A DNA stretch of 64,000 bases from Galbitalea sp036271875 (GCA_036271875.1 DATAZU010000020.1:62001-126000); one strand, 5' to 3'. Positions 40,173 through 49,365 are shown, counted from the first letter of the stretch. Notes: generated from the letters alone by a model not told the origin. A program made the numbers and translations.

Positions 40173-41420
40173 TCAGATCAGGATCGAGATCGGATTCTCA
40201 ACGCGAGCCGTAAAGGCCGCGAGCCACTGGGCCGCGAGTGCGCCGTCGACCGCCCGGTGATCCACCGACAGCGTGCACCGCATCACAGTCGCGACGCGCA
40301 ACTCTCCGTCAACCACGACGGGCTGGGGCTTGGCTGCTCCGACGGCGAGGATGCCGGACTGCGGCGGATTCAAGATGGCGGAGAACTCGGTGGTTCCATA
40401 CATCCCGAGGTTCGTGACGGAGAAACTGCCGCCCTCGAGTTCTTCCTGGCGCAGGCGACCCGCCCTTGCCTTCTCGACGGCGTTCGCGATGGAGCGGCTG
40501 ACCTGGCTGAGGCTCTTTGCGCCAACGTCCCGGATGACCGGCGTCAGAAGACCGCCCTCGGTCGCGACTGCGACAGAAATGTCGACCGCGTCCCAGCGGC
40601 GCAGGTGGGTGTCTGTCCAGGTCACGTTGGCGTCGGGAACGTCAGTGAAGGCGGCAGCGACCGCCTTCACCACAAAGTCGTTGACCGAGATCTTCGTCTG
40701 CGACGTCGCGTTGGCCTGGGCGCGCAGTTCGAGCAACGCGTCGACCCGACAGTCGGTCGTCAGGTAGAAGTGCGGGACGGTCGACTTGCTTTCGGTGAGG
40801 CGTCGCGCGATGGCCTTGCGCATGCCCGTGTGCGGGATGGCGGTGTAGCCGGCCCCGGGTTCGCCGACATCGGCTCGAACGCTGGCCGCGACGTCTGAGC
40901 CCGCGGGGAGAGACGGGGCTGTACCCGCGGCTTCGACATCCGCGCGCACAATGCGTCCGCCCGGACCGGAGCCGACAAGCACGGCGAGGTCGATGCCTTT
41001 CTCGCGAGCCCGGACTCGAGCGATGGGGCTGACGAAGATGCGTCCCGTGGTCGGGGGGGCTTCGAGAACCTCGGCGACCGCGAGAACCTCAGCGACCGGC
41101 TCTGGTTCAGGGACCGAGACCTTCTGCGGTGCGCCCCCGGCGATGGCGCCGAGAGCGGCGTCGATGTCCGCATCCGTTTCGCCGTTCGCGATGAGTACGG
41201 CAATCGGAGCCCCAACCTCGGTCGTCTCGCCCGGCTTCGCGAGGATGCGGCCGAGAATGCCGTCCTGCTCGGCGGGCAGGTCGACGAGCGCTTTCTCGGT
41301 CTCGACCTCGGCGATGGTGTCGCCGGTACTGAATGCTGTGCCCTCGGCGATCGTCCAGGTCGAGACAACTGCCTCGGTCGCGTTTGCGAGCACCTCGGGC
41401 ATCCTCAGGATGGTTGCCAT
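40173..41420 (-). CDS. 2-oxoacid dehydrogenase E2 (dihydrolipoamide acyltransferase)
   Basis: 415 residues. Lipoyl domain 1-80 with the lipoylated Lys43 in VETEKALVDLP; a proline/valine-rich linker; the E1/E3-binding domain at about 128-165 (SPIARVRAREKGIDLAVLVG); and a catalytic domain ending in TLSVDHRAVDGALAAQW, with the active-site His388. It transfers the acyl group made by E1 to CoA. It overlaps the E1 stop by one base. No E3 (lipoamide dehydrogenase) gene lies in the window, so the housekeeping E3 must be used. Substrate (acetoin-, branched-chain- or other 2-oxo acid) is undetermined. Confidence 0.9.
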   Translation of the reverse strand: MATILRMPEVLANATEAVVSTWTIAEGTAFSTGDTIAEVETEKALVDLPAEQDGILGRILAKPGETTEVGAPIAVLIANGETDADIDAALGAIAGGAPQKVSVPEPEPVAEVLAVAEVLEAPPTTGRIFVSPIARVRAREKGIDLAVLVGSGPGGRIVRADVEAAGTAPSLPAGSDVAASVRADVGEPGAGYTAIPHTGMRKAIARRLTESKSTVPHFYLTTDCRVDALLELRAQANATSQTKISVNDFVVKAVAAAFTDVPDANVTWTDTHLRRWDAVDISVAVATEGGLLTPVIRDVGAKSLSQVSRSIANAVEKARAGRLRQEELEGGSFSVTNLGMYGTTEFSAILNPPQSGILAVGAAKPQPVVVDGELRVATVMRCTLSVDHRAVDGALAAQWLAAFTARVENPISILI

Positions 41421-43615
41421 CAGCGCGACCCTCCGCGCGCGGCGAGAACGAGTTCGAGGCCTGCGACGACCTCCTCGGTCTTCGCGATCGCCGCGCGTTC
41501 GAGGACACGCGAGATGCTGGGGCTGGCCTCCCCGCCGGTCACTCGCTGAACCGGTTGGTCGAGCCAGTCGAAGAAGCGTCGATGAATCTCGTCCGCGAGC
41601 CAGCCGCCGTACGACGTTCCGCGCGCGCCCTGCTCGACGATGAGCACGTTGTTGGTCTTTCGAACGGACTCACCGATGGTGTCCCAGTCAATGGATGCGC
41701 GGTCGAGCCAGCGCAGGTCAACGAGGTCTGCTTCCACTCCCAGCTGCTCGATGGCCTCGAGGCTGTGCCCGACCATCGAGAGGTAGCTGATGACCGTTAC
41801 GTCGTTGCCCTCGCGGCGGAGCGCGGCTTTGCCGATGGGAAGGAAGTAGTCGAGGTCTCCCGCCGGGACATCGTTCAGCTGTTGGTACAGGTCGACGTGC
41901 TCAATCATGAGCACGGGATCCTGCAGCGTCAGGGCCGAGTTCATGAGCCCGATGTAGTCGGCCGCACAGGATGGAGCGACGATCCGCCAGCCGGGGCTGG
42001 TCGCGAATACTCCCGCGGGGTCCATCAGGTGCTGGGAACCGTATCCGGAGCCCATCGCGACCTTCGTGCGCAACACGAGCGGCACGGGGTTGTCGCCGCC
42101 GAACATGTGGCGAGCCTTGCCGATCTGGTTGAACACCTGGTCGGCTGCGACCCACAGGAAGTCGGGATACATGAACTCGACGACGGGGCGAAATCTGCCG
42201 TCGAGGGCCATGCCGCCGCCGAGGCCCGCGAACGCGTTCTCGCTGATCGGCGTGCCGAGAATGCGCGAGCCCCCCTCGAATTTCTTCGCGAGACCCTTGG
42301 TCGCCCCATTGGTGCCACCGCTGAGTTTGTGTACGTCCTCGCCGAGCACGATAATCCGGTCATCCTCTGTCATCCTGCGGTCCATGACGGATGCGACGGC
42401 GTCGACGAATTTCATGGACTCGGTTGCTCCGGCGAAGGTGGATGGCTCGAGAGTGCGCACTCCGTTCAGCTCGCTGCCATCGCCACGAACTCCGACGTTG
42501 ACGAAGTCGATGTTTGGCCAGAGTTCCGGCTTGATGCGGCGCTTGCCCTGATTGTCCGGGTCGGCTTCGACGAGCTGCGTGACAGCGTCCGCCATGGCGG
42601 CCTGCGCCTGTGATCGCACGGACTCGATGTCGCTGTCGTCGATCAACCCGAGGGTTTTCATCTCTCTTGCGACCCGGTCGAGTGGATCGCGCGCGCGCCA
42701 GGATGCCTCTTCCTCCTTGCTGCGGTATCCGAAGGCGCTACCCGCATAGCCGCCGTTCTGGTGGAAGAACCGATAGACCTCGGCCTCGATGACGGTCGGG
42801 CCGCCGCCGTTTCGCATGACCTCTTCGGCTTCCTTCATCGCCAGGTGCACAGCGAGCGGGTCCATCCCGTCGACGCGCCACGACGGGATGTTGAAACCGA
42901 GCGCTCGCGCCGAGAGTCGCGGTTCGCCGGTCGCCTCGGCAACCGTCGTCGACACGGCGTAAAGGTTGTTCTCGATGAAGAAGGTGAGCGGAATCTTCCA
43001 CGCAGACGTGAGATTCATCGTCTCAAGCACTGAACCGATGTTCGTGGCGCCGTCACCGAAGTACGAGACCGTGATGTCTCTCGTGCCCGAGTGCTTTTGC
43101 GCCCAGGCGTTGCCCGCCCCAAGAGGGACGCCTCCGCCGACGATGGCGTTGGTGCCGAGGGCTCCCGCCTCGAACCACTGCAGGTGCATCGATCCGCCCC
43201 GGCCGTGGCAGTATCCCTGCGCGAGACCGAGGATTTCGGCGAGCGTTCGTTGCAGCACCGTCTGGATCTCCGGTGTGACGAGAGTTCTCGGATCGATCGT
43301 TCCCCCCGAGACGTGACCAAGCGCCTTGGCGAGGAACTGGTGGTGCCCACGGTGCGAACCGTTGATTGCGTCGCTCGAGCTCAGGCCGACGATCGAACCG
43401 ACCGCGCCACCCTCCTGCCCGACGCTCGAGTGGGCGGGCCCGTGGACGAGGCCCTCCCCCGCGAGCTCGAGCACCGCTTCCTCGAAGGCACGGATGAGAT
43501 GGAGCTGGCCGAGCATGGTGCCAAGCAGAGTCGGATCCGCGTTCTTCCAGTCCGCGGGCGTGCTGGAGAGCTCGATCCACGGCGAGCCCGGTTCCAAACG
43601 TCGTCGCTTTGGCAT
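41420..43615 (-). CDS. Fused E1 alpha-beta subunit of a 2-oxoacid/acetoin dehydrogenase
   Basis: 731 residues from ATG 43615 (AGGAG 9 bp upstream). Residues 30-360 are E1 alpha: AHSSVGQEGGAVGS, HRGHHQFLAKALG, the TPP motif from GDGATNIGSVLETMNL (187) to NN at 216-217. Residues about 390-731 are E1 beta: FVDAVASVMDRRMTEDDRII, ENAFAGLGGGMALDGRFRPV, YPDFLWVAADQVFNQIGKAR and ILVIEQGARGTSYGG-like C-terminal sequence. Alpha and beta are usually separate genes; fused E1 proteins are known in some bacteria. Coupled to E2. Upstream lies an array of GntR-type sites. Confidence 0.9.
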   Translation of the reverse strand: MPKRRRLEPGSPWIELSSTPADWKNADPTLLGTMLGQLHLIRAFEEAVLELAGEGLVHGPAHSSVGQEGGAVGSIVGLSSSDAINGSHRGHHQFLAKALGHVSGGTIDPRTLVTPEIQTVLQRTLAEILGLAQGYCHGRGGSMHLQWFEAGALGTNAIVGGGVPLGAGNAWAQKHSGTRDITVSYFGDGATNIGSVLETMNLTSAWKIPLTFFIENNLYAVSTTVAEATGEPRLSARALGFNIPSWRVDGMDPLAVHLAMKEAEEVMRNGGGPTVIEAEVYRFFHQNGGYAGSAFGYRSKEEEASWRARDPLDRVAREMKTLGLIDDSDIESVRSQAQAAMADAVTQLVEADPDNQGKRRIKPELWPNIDFVNVGVRGDGSELNGVRTLEPSTFAGATESMKFVDAVASVMDRRMTEDDRIIVLGEDVHKLSGGTNGATKGLAKKFEGGSRILGTPISENAFAGLGGGMALDGRFRPVVEFMYPDFLWVAADQVFNQIGKARHMFGGDNPVPLVLRTKVAMGSGYGSQHLMDPAGVFATSPGWRIVAPSCAADYIGLMNSALTLQDPVLMIEHVDLYQQLNDVPAGDLDYFLPIGKAALRREGNDVTVISYLSMVGHSLEAIEQLGVEADLVDLRWLDRASIDWDTIGESVRKTNNVLIVEQGARGTSYGGWLADEIHRRFFDWLDQPVQRVTGGEASPSISRVLERAAIAKTEEVVAGLELVLAARGGSR

Positions 43616-43683
43616 GGCACAACTCCTCTTTGCGTTGCTCGGCCGGCAATCCCGGCGGCGGTCTGTGCAGAATCGTAGCGCAG

Positions 43684-43760
43684 ATTGCATCCAATAGCGC
43701 CCCAGTTCTTGAATACAACCGATATGCTGATCGATTGCAGTCACATGATTGTATCCAATA
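43684..43760. promoter_or_regulatory. Array of three TTG-AT-CAA type sites, probable GntR operators
   Basis: ATTGCATCCAATA (43684-43696) and ATTGTATCCAATA (43748-43760) are near-identical direct copies, and TTGAATACAA (43709-43718) is a related site in the opposite sense. All fit TTGNATNCAA, a common FCD-GntR box. They fill the gap between divergent E1 (43615) and VOC (43790) genes; a GntR gene follows the VOC gene. Confidence 0.65.
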
Positions 43761-43789
43761 AGCCACCATGGAGATCGGACGGCAGGGAA

Positions 43790-44329
43790 ATGGCAGAGGG
43801 TATCCCCGGACTGCGTGGCACCGAGCACATCGGATTCACGGTGCCGGACCTGCAGCGGGCCCACGACTTCTTCGTCGACGTGATCGGATGCGACTACATC
43901 TACACGCTCGGTCCGTTCTCCCATCCGGACGAGGGTGACGACTGGATGCGTGAGCACATGGCCGTTGACCCGCGCACGGTAATGCAGGAGCTCCGGTTCT
44001 ACCGCTGCGGCTTTGGTCCGAACTTCGAGATCTTCCAGTTCGATCCGGCAGACGGCCAGTCGCAGCAGCCTCGCAACAGCGATCTCGGGGGTCACCACCT
44101 CGCGTTCTACGTCGATGACATGGATGCCGCGGTTGCCTATCTCCGCGCTCACGGCGTCGAGGTGCTCGGCGAACCGACCGTGAGCTCGAGCCACAGCACC
44201 GGCCAGCGCTGGGTCTACTTCCGAACGCCATGGGGCATGCAGTGTGAGCTCGTGAGCTATCCGAACGGCAAGGCATACGAGAAGGACGCACCGATTAAGC
44301 TGTGGCATCCGGCGAAACCGTCGGAGTAG
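43790..44329 (+). CDS. VOC-superfamily protein (glyoxalase/extradiol dioxygenase fold)
   Basis: 179 residues from ATG 43790. Paired beta-alpha-beta-beta-beta modules: GTEHIGFTVPDLQRAHDFFV (His), FEIFQFDPADGQ (Glu), LGGHHLAFYVDDMDAAVAYL (His) and YFRTPWGMQCELVSYP (Glu), so all four metal-ligand positions of the fold look filled. Activity may be isomerase, lyase or dioxygenase. It is divergent from the E1/E2 operon and precedes the GntR gene by 3 bp, so it probably acts on a precursor of the 2-oxo acid used by E1/E2. Confidence 0.82.
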   Translation: MAEGIPGLRGTEHIGFTVPDLQRAHDFFVDVIGCDYIYTLGPFSHPDEGDDWMREHMAVDPRTVMQELRFYRCGFGPNFEIFQFDPADGQSQQPRNSDLGGHHLAFYVDDMDAAVAYLRAHGVEVLGEPTVSSSHSTGQRWVYFRTPWGMQCELVSYPNGKAYEKDAPIKLWHPAKPSE

Positions 44330-44332
44330 ACC

Positions 44333-45037
44333 GTGACCACGAACGGGGCGACGATGAGCATGCCGCAGAGTCGCGACGGCGACACCGGCCAACGTATCGC
44401 AGACGCGCTGCGCGACGGCATTCTTCACGGCACGTATCCGCCCGGCACGCGCATCCGCCAGGAAGACGTCGCCGAGGAATTCGGCGCGAGCCGGCTGCCC
44501 GTTCGTGAGGCGCTGCGCATCCTCGAATCGGATGGCCTGGTCACACTGGTGGCCAACACCGGCGCATGGGTCGCCCAGCTGGGTCTCGAGGAATGCCAGG
44601 AGGTTTACCAGATCCGGGAGAGGGTCGAACCGCTCTTGCTCGGCTATAGCATGCCGAACCTGACCGCGCAGACCCTCGACCGCCTCGATGAACTCGCCGA
44701 TACCATGCAGCGGGGCACCGACGTCGAGACCTTCCTGCATCTGGACCGAGAGTTTCACCTGCTGTCGTACTCGGGGGCGGACACCGTGATTCTCAGCGAC
44801 CTCGTGCGGCGCCTGTGGAACACTACACAGCACTACCGCAGGGCGTTCGCCCTTCTGATCGGCCCGGACGAGAACCGAGCGGTGCACTTTGAGCACCACC
44901 TCCTCGTTGCCGCGCTGCGACGGGAGGATCAGGACGAGGCCGAGCGTGTGCTGTTCGGCCACATTCGCCGCACCAGGCTCGAGCTCCTCAAGCATCCTGA
45001 ACTGTTTGCGGGCACGGGCGCGAGCCCGATGCGCTGA
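44333..45037 (+). CDS. GntR-family regulator, FCD subgroup
   Basis: 234 residues from GTG 44333 (GGAG upstream; another possible start is the ATG at 44354). HTH: GQRIADALRDGILHGTYPPG, RIRQEDVAEEFGASRLPVRE, ALRILESDGLVTLVANTGAW. The FCD domain carries the metal-site Asp/His pattern (FLHLDREFHLLSYSGAD and VHFEHHLLVAAL). Placed directly after the VOC gene; the operator array at 43684-43760 is its likely target, controlling both the VOC-gntR and E1-E2 transcripts. Confidence 0.88.
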   Translation: MTTNGATMSMPQSRDGDTGQRIADALRDGILHGTYPPGTRIRQEDVAEEFGASRLPVREALRILESDGLVTLVANTGAWVAQLGLEECQEVYQIRERVEPLLLGYSMPNLTAQTLDRLDELADTMQRGTDVETFLHLDREFHLLSYSGADTVILSDLVRRLWNTTQHYRRAFALLIGPDENRAVHFEHHLLVAALRREDQDEAERVLFGHIRRTRLELLKHPELFAGTGASPMR

Positions 45038-45082
45038 TTCGTTCGTGGCGCCTCGTCATGGTGCTCGTTGTACATTGGCGAG

Positions 45083-45820
45083 ATGGGAACGGTCGGGCCG
45101 CTGGGACGAAGCCTTCGACGTGACGCGAAAGCGAACCTCGATCGCGTCCAGGTGGCGGCAGCACAGGTGTTCGCGGCACAGGGGCTCGGCGCGACCCAGG
45201 CGGACATTGCCCGCCGGGCAAAGGTCGGCGTCGGGACGATCTACCGCCGTTTTCCCAACAAGGACGATCTGATCTTTGAGATCTATGAGCCGAAGCTGCG
45301 CGAAGGCGAGGAGCTGGCACGGCGGGCGGCCGAGTTTGAACACGCGTGGGACGGCCTCGCCTGGTTTCTCGAGCAGTCGTCGTTCGAACTCGCGAACGAC
45401 CGGGGCTTTCGCCAGTTCATCCTCGGTGGGTTCAATGAGGTCCTCGGCTGGTCACGCAGCGACCCGTCCCCGACCATGGCCGAACTGCTCGGCGACACCG
45501 ACATCCGGGTCGGCCAAACACTCTCAGACTTGATTGATCGCGCCAAGGCCGACGGTGACCTTCGCCCCGATTTCGAGGTCACGGATGTGCAGGTCATCTC
45601 CGCCGCGATCCAGGCGACCGTGAGCTTCGGCGGGGCAGATCATCCCGAGTTGTATCGCCGCGTCGTTGGACTGCTGCTTGACGGGATGCGGCCCGCCCGC
45701 ACGGCCCCGACGCCGCTGCCCGCTCGCGCTCTCACCGAGGGCGAGCTGAGCCGCGTCACCGAGCGGCCGCGAAGTCCCGAGGATGAGAACGGCCGCCGTC
45801 GCACCGTAGCCAAGAAATAG
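45083..45820 (+). CDS. TetR-family regulator, paralog 1
   Basis: 245 residues from ATG 45083. HTH: RVQVAAAQVFAAQGLGATQA, DIARRAKVGVGTIYRRFPNK, DDLIFEIY. The C-terminal domain contains GFRQFILGGFNEVLGWSR and a tail LPARALTEGELSRVTERPRS that mirrors the TetR at 54016, so the two are paralogs. It lies upstream of the MFS operon; the perfect palindrome CCGGAACACGTGTTCCGG at 45878-45895, between them, is the likely operator. Confidence 0.88.
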   Translation: MGTVGPLGRSLRRDAKANLDRVQVAAAQVFAAQGLGATQADIARRAKVGVGTIYRRFPNKDDLIFEIYEPKLREGEELARRAAEFEHAWDGLAWFLEQSSFELANDRGFRQFILGGFNEVLGWSRSDPSPTMAELLGDTDIRVGQTLSDLIDRAKADGDLRPDFEVTDVQVISAAIQATVSFGGADHPELYRRVVGLLLDGMRPARTAPTPLPARALTEGELSRVTERPRSPEDENGRRRTVAKK

Positions 45821-45877
45821 CCGAACGACTCCGAAGCCAAGGGGATCCCGAGTTCCGTTCGTGCTAACATCCCTACA

Positions 45878-45895
45878 CCGGAACACGTGTTCCGG
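45878..45895. promoter_or_regulatory. Perfect 18-bp palindrome CCGGAACACGTGTTCCGG (TetR operator, site 1)
   Basis: Perfect dyad 48 bp before the MFS start and 58 bp after the TetR stop. The GGAA-N6-TTCC core recurs at 52984-52999 and 56215-56234 upstream of two other genes of the region. Confidence 0.75.
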
Positions 45896-45942
45896 AACTG
45901 ACATGCGCCGGCCCCACCGCCGACAAATACATTGGAGTATTT

Positions 45943-47289
45943 ATGTCGCAGACCCCCAGGGCCGAAACGTCCGTATCGTCCGCCTCGCCTTCATCGCCGC
46001 GGCCGTGGCGAACGGCGATCGTCGCGGGTATGGCCTCGTATCTCGACGCCGGTGCGCTCGTCACAACAGGCATCGCGCTCGTCCTCTACGCTCCGATCCT
46101 CGGCAAGCAGCCGCTTGCCGTCGGCCTGCTGGCAGGACTCCTGACGTTCTGTGTCGCAATCGGTGCCGTGATCGGTGGTCGTCTCGGTGACCGATTCGGA
46201 CGACGTCGGGTTTTCACTCTCACCATCGTGCTGTTTGCGATTGGGATCGTCCTGCTCTTCTCTGCTGTCGTTCCCGCGATGCTCTTCATCGGCGTCACGC
46301 TCGCCGGCCTGGCGATCGGTGCAGACCTCCCGGTTTCACTCGCGCTCATCGCCGAGGAAGCACCAGAGGGCAAGAAAGGCAAGATGGTCGCGACCTCCGG
46401 CATCCTCTGGATGTCGGGCATCCTGGTCACGACCATCATCACGATCTTCGTTTCGCCACTCGGTGTGATCGGTGGTCGCATCCTCTACGGCCACCTGCTC
46501 GTCGTTGCCATTGTCGTCATCGTGCTGCGCGTCAGCCTCACGGAGTCGAAGGAGTGGTCGCTCGCAAAGCGCGCAGCCGAGGGTGAGGACATCGACGGTG
46601 TGGACGACACCACGATTCGCCTGAGCGCGTTTCGCCAGCTGTTCCAGAAGCCCATCTTCACCGCGCTGGTCGCGACCGGCCTGTTCTACCTGACCTGGAA
46701 TCTCGGTGCGAACACCTTTGGACAATTCTTCTCACTGCTCTACGTGCAGGCCGGATCAACTGTTCAGGTGAGCTCGATGCTGTCGCTTGTTCTGTTCCCG
46801 TTGGGGATCGTCGGTGGCCTGATTTTCATGCGCGTCGCGGACAAGCCGTCCCGGCACGCCTGGTTTATCGTTGGGGCCGTCTGCCAGATGGTGGGCTTCG
46901 CGCTACCGCTGATCTTCGGAGCCAATCCCGTCTCGCTCGGTGGCAACCTGCTGTTGTTCGGCGTTGGCTCGGGCTTCGCCGGCGAGAGCATCTACCGGGT
47001 TTGGTCGCAGGAGGTCTTCCCGACTCTGCTCCGCGCGTCGGCACAGGGGATCACCCTCGCGATTGCCCGCACGGTTGCCGCGGTATTCGCCGTGGTCACG
47101 CCAGCCCTGTCGGTGGGCGCACCCGCCGTGCTGTACGGCATCCTGACCGGCTGCGCCGTCGCCATGAGCGTGATCGGTCTCGTCTGGGTCTTCCGTCTGC
47201 CGAAGGCCAGCGAACTGGTGGTCGCCGACGACATCGACCTTCGCGCGCCGCTTGGCCAGGTCGTGCCCGTTGAGACGACGTCGATCTAG
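45943..47289 (+). CDS. MFS transporter, metabolite:H+ symporter type (12 TM)
   Basis: 448 residues. TM pattern of a sugar-porter/aromatic-acid symporter: GGRLGDRFGRRRVFTLTIVL (motif A) between TM2 and TM3, LAGLAIGADLPVSLALIAEE in TM4, a long central loop (TESKEWSLAKRAAEGEDIDG) and FGVGSGFAGESIYRVWSQEV with FPTLLRASAQGITLAIAR in the second half. This suggests uptake of a carboxylated or glycosylated compound. First gene of the five-gene operon, with a GGAG Shine-Dalgarno 6 bp from the ATG, inside a possible AAATAC/GTATTT hairpin (45925-45942). Confidence 0.88.
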   Translation: MSQTPRAETSVSSASPSSPRPWRTAIVAGMASYLDAGALVTTGIALVLYAPILGKQPLAVGLLAGLLTFCVAIGAVIGGRLGDRFGRRRVFTLTIVLFAIGIVLLFSAVVPAMLFIGVTLAGLAIGADLPVSLALIAEEAPEGKKGKMVATSGILWMSGILVTTIITIFVSPLGVIGGRILYGHLLVVAIVVIVLRVSLTESKEWSLAKRAAEGEDIDGVDDTTIRLSAFRQLFQKPIFTALVATGLFYLTWNLGANTFGQFFSLLYVQAGSTVQVSSMLSLVLFPLGIVGGLIFMRVADKPSRHAWFIVGAVCQMVGFALPLIFGANPVSLGGNLLLFGVGSGFAGESIYRVWSQEVFPTLLRASAQGITLAIARTVAAVFAVVTPALSVGAPAVLYGILTGCAVAMSVIGLVWVFRLPKASELVVADDIDLRAPLGQVVPVETTSI

Positions 47290-47313
47290 TCGGTCGATCA
47301 GCAAGGACTGACC

Positions 47314-48255
47314 ATGCCGCTCCACCCGCAGATTGCCGACCTGGTCGCGCGAATGCCCCCGGTTGCGCCGGACATCTTCGATGACATCCAGGCGGCACGG
47401 GCCCGATCGACCCGCCCAGTCGCGCCGCCGGATCCGCGAATCGAGACGATCGATCGAACAATTCCGGGGCCGGACGGCGGCGAGCTACCGATTCGGATTC
47501 ATCGTCCAGCCGGAGTGGATGCAGACACCGGCATTGCAATCTGGTTTCACGGCGGCGGCTGGGCGCTCGGCGACATCGACAGCTCCGATCATGACTGTCG
47601 TCGACTCGCGAACGAGCAGGGGCTCACCGTACTGAGCGTCGGCTACAGACTGGCGCCAGAACATCCGTTTCCCGCCGGGTTCAACGACTGCTACCAGGTC
47701 GTCCGGTGGGTGATCGAGAATGCGTCTGCTCTGCGGATCGATCCCTCTCGCATCGCGATCGGCGGCCACTCGGCAGGGGGAGCACTGGCAGCGGGAGTGG
47801 CGTTGCGGGCAAGGGACGATGGCCTGACGCCCGCGATTCGGTACCTGTTCCTCGGCTACCCGGCGCTCGATCATCGCCTGCACTCCCGGTCGATCGCACA
47901 GTTTCCCGCCGAGTGGCTGTGGGGCGACTCCCCGGCCGCGCTGTGGAGGGTGTATCTCAGCGAAACGGGCGACGTGGTGCCGGCATACGCGTCCCCCGCC
48001 CTGGCCGACGAGTTCGCGGACTTCCCGGCGACCTACCTCATGGTTGGTGAACAGGATTCCTTCCGCGATGAGGCGCTCGAGTTCGCTGATCGCCTGCTGG
48101 GCGCAGGAGTCGAGGTCAGCCTCAACCTCGTCCCAGGAATGCCGCACATGTTCGACATCTTCGCCGCGGACCTGCCGGTTGTTCGACGTGCCGTCGACGC
48201 GTGGATGGCCGCCGTCGGGGAGCACATCGGCAACTCAACCAATCCCAAAACTTAG
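47314..48255 (+). CDS. Alpha/beta hydrolase, HSL (family IV) esterase
   Basis: 313 residues. Oxyanion motif WFHGGGWALGDIDSSDHDCR, then YRLAPEHPFPAG, nucleophile elbow IGGHSAGGALAAG (Ser in GHSAGG), acid in MVGEQDSFRDEA and His in GMPHMFDIF: a complete hormone-sensitive-lipase-type triad. No signal peptide, so it acts on an imported ester or lactone. Second gene of the MFS operon, 24 bp after the transporter, followed by the EPTP protein. Confidence 0.9.
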   Translation: MPLHPQIADLVARMPPVAPDIFDDIQAARARSTRPVAPPDPRIETIDRTIPGPDGGELPIRIHRPAGVDADTGIAIWFHGGGWALGDIDSSDHDCRRLANEQGLTVLSVGYRLAPEHPFPAGFNDCYQVVRWVIENASALRIDPSRIAIGGHSAGGALAAGVALRARDDGLTPAIRYLFLGYPALDHRLHSRSIAQFPAEWLWGDSPAALWRVYLSETGDVVPAYASPALADEFADFPATYLMVGEQDSFRDEALEFADRLLGAGVEVSLNLVPGMPHMFDIFAADLPVVRRAVDAWMAAVGEHIGNSTNPKT

Positions 48256-48262
48256 GAACGAC

Positions 48263-49348
48263 ATGCCAACCCCTTCTCTCATCGAAATCGCCCGGATCCC
48301 GACATCCGGTGCGCGGGCGGTCGAGCGATTCGAGCTCGATGGCAACTCATACCTGGCGATACCTCAGCTGGCATATGACGTGGCCGGCGAGCCGGCCAAC
48401 ATGAACGGCGGAGACAGCAACACCGACCTGCTGCTGATGAAGCGCTCGGCGTCCGGTTACGTCGAGGTGGATCGATTGCCGGCGCCGGGTGGCGAGGATG
48501 CCGAGTTCTTTCGAATCGGCAACCGCTCGTTCCTCGCAACGGCAAGCATCCGAAAGGGCGCAGGACCATACGACTTCGCGGTCGACTCCGCGATCTTCGA
48601 GTGGATCGATGGTCGGTTCCAGATCTTCCAGACGGTGCCGACTTACGCCGCAAAGCAGTGGCGCTACTTCACCATCGGTGAGCGGCACTTCCTCGCCGTT
48701 GCCCAGGGGCTGACAATTCCCGGTCACGAGGCGAACAATCTCCCCTCTCGCATTTACGAGTGGGACGGCGAGCACTTCGAGCTCTTCCAGGACCTCACCA
48801 TTGGCTGGGGGTACAACTGGCACTTCTTCGAGGTCGGGGACCACGTTTTTCTTGCCCACGCCGACCACGCGCGACCCTCGACGGTATTCGAATGGACGGG
48901 AACGCAGTTCGTCCCCTTCCAGGAGGTCGCCGCCGAGTTCGGGCGCTCCTTCGCCTCATTTCGCCGGGACGACAGTGACTACCTGCTTGTTGCCGTCATC
49001 CAGGGTGAGTCGACGCTGCTGCGCTTCGACGGGAGCAGATTCGTCGAACAACAGCGACTGCGTCGGCCCGCGGCCCGCGAGTTTGCGGTGATTGAGAGTG
49101 CAACTGACCTGTTCATCGTCCGAGCCAATTTCATTGAAGGGACGCCGGCGAATCCCACAACGGCCCTGGCTTCGCAGGTCTACGAGTGGGACTCCGATCA
49201 CCTGACCGAGCGTGAAGAGTTTGCGACAGAGGGCGCGTGCGACGTCGCGACCTGGCGGGATGAGGACCGTGTCGTGGCGGTGGCCAACAGCCTCACGGCG
49301 GACGTGCACTTCGGGAATGCGGTTGTTCTCTATCGGTTCGCACGGTGA
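48263..49348 (+). CDS. EPTP/EAR-repeat seven-bladed beta-propeller protein
   Basis: 361 residues built almost wholly of about seven 40-55-residue repeats of the form F-x-I/V-G-x-x-x-F-L-A ... S-x-I/V-Y/F-E-W-x-G-x-x-F-x-x-F-Q. The clearest are YFTIGERHFLAVAQG, RIYEWDGEHFELFQD, FFEVGDHVFLAHADHARPS and VFEWTGTQFVPFQEV; others begin near residues 19, 78, 131, 183, 228, 271 and 326. This is the epitempin/LGI-type EPTP (EAR) pattern, rare in bacteria and usually in extracellular proteins. No signal peptide is seen, so it is likely cytosolic. Start 8 bp after the esterase stop. It could be a lactonase-like or ligand-binding propeller. Confidence 0.75.
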   Translation: MPTPSLIEIARIPTSGARAVERFELDGNSYLAIPQLAYDVAGEPANMNGGDSNTDLLLMKRSASGYVEVDRLPAPGGEDAEFFRIGNRSFLATASIRKGAGPYDFAVDSAIFEWIDGRFQIFQTVPTYAAKQWRYFTIGERHFLAVAQGLTIPGHEANNLPSRIYEWDGEHFELFQDLTIGWGYNWHFFEVGDHVFLAHADHARPSTVFEWTGTQFVPFQEVAAEFGRSFASFRRDDSDYLLVAVIQGESTLLRFDGSRFVEQQRLRRPAAREFAVIESATDLFIVRANFIEGTPANPTTALASQVYEWDSDHLTEREEFATEGACDVATWRDEDRVVAVANSLTADVHFGNAVVLYRFAR

Positions 49349-49365
49349 CCGAGGGAGTAAAGAAA

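Noticed and set aside
43615..44995. N-terminal extension of the E1 frame on the minus strand (total 1191 codons)
   Set aside because: The extension is antisense to the VOC and GntR genes and to the operator array; ATG 43615 has a good ribosome binding site and starts the E1 domain.
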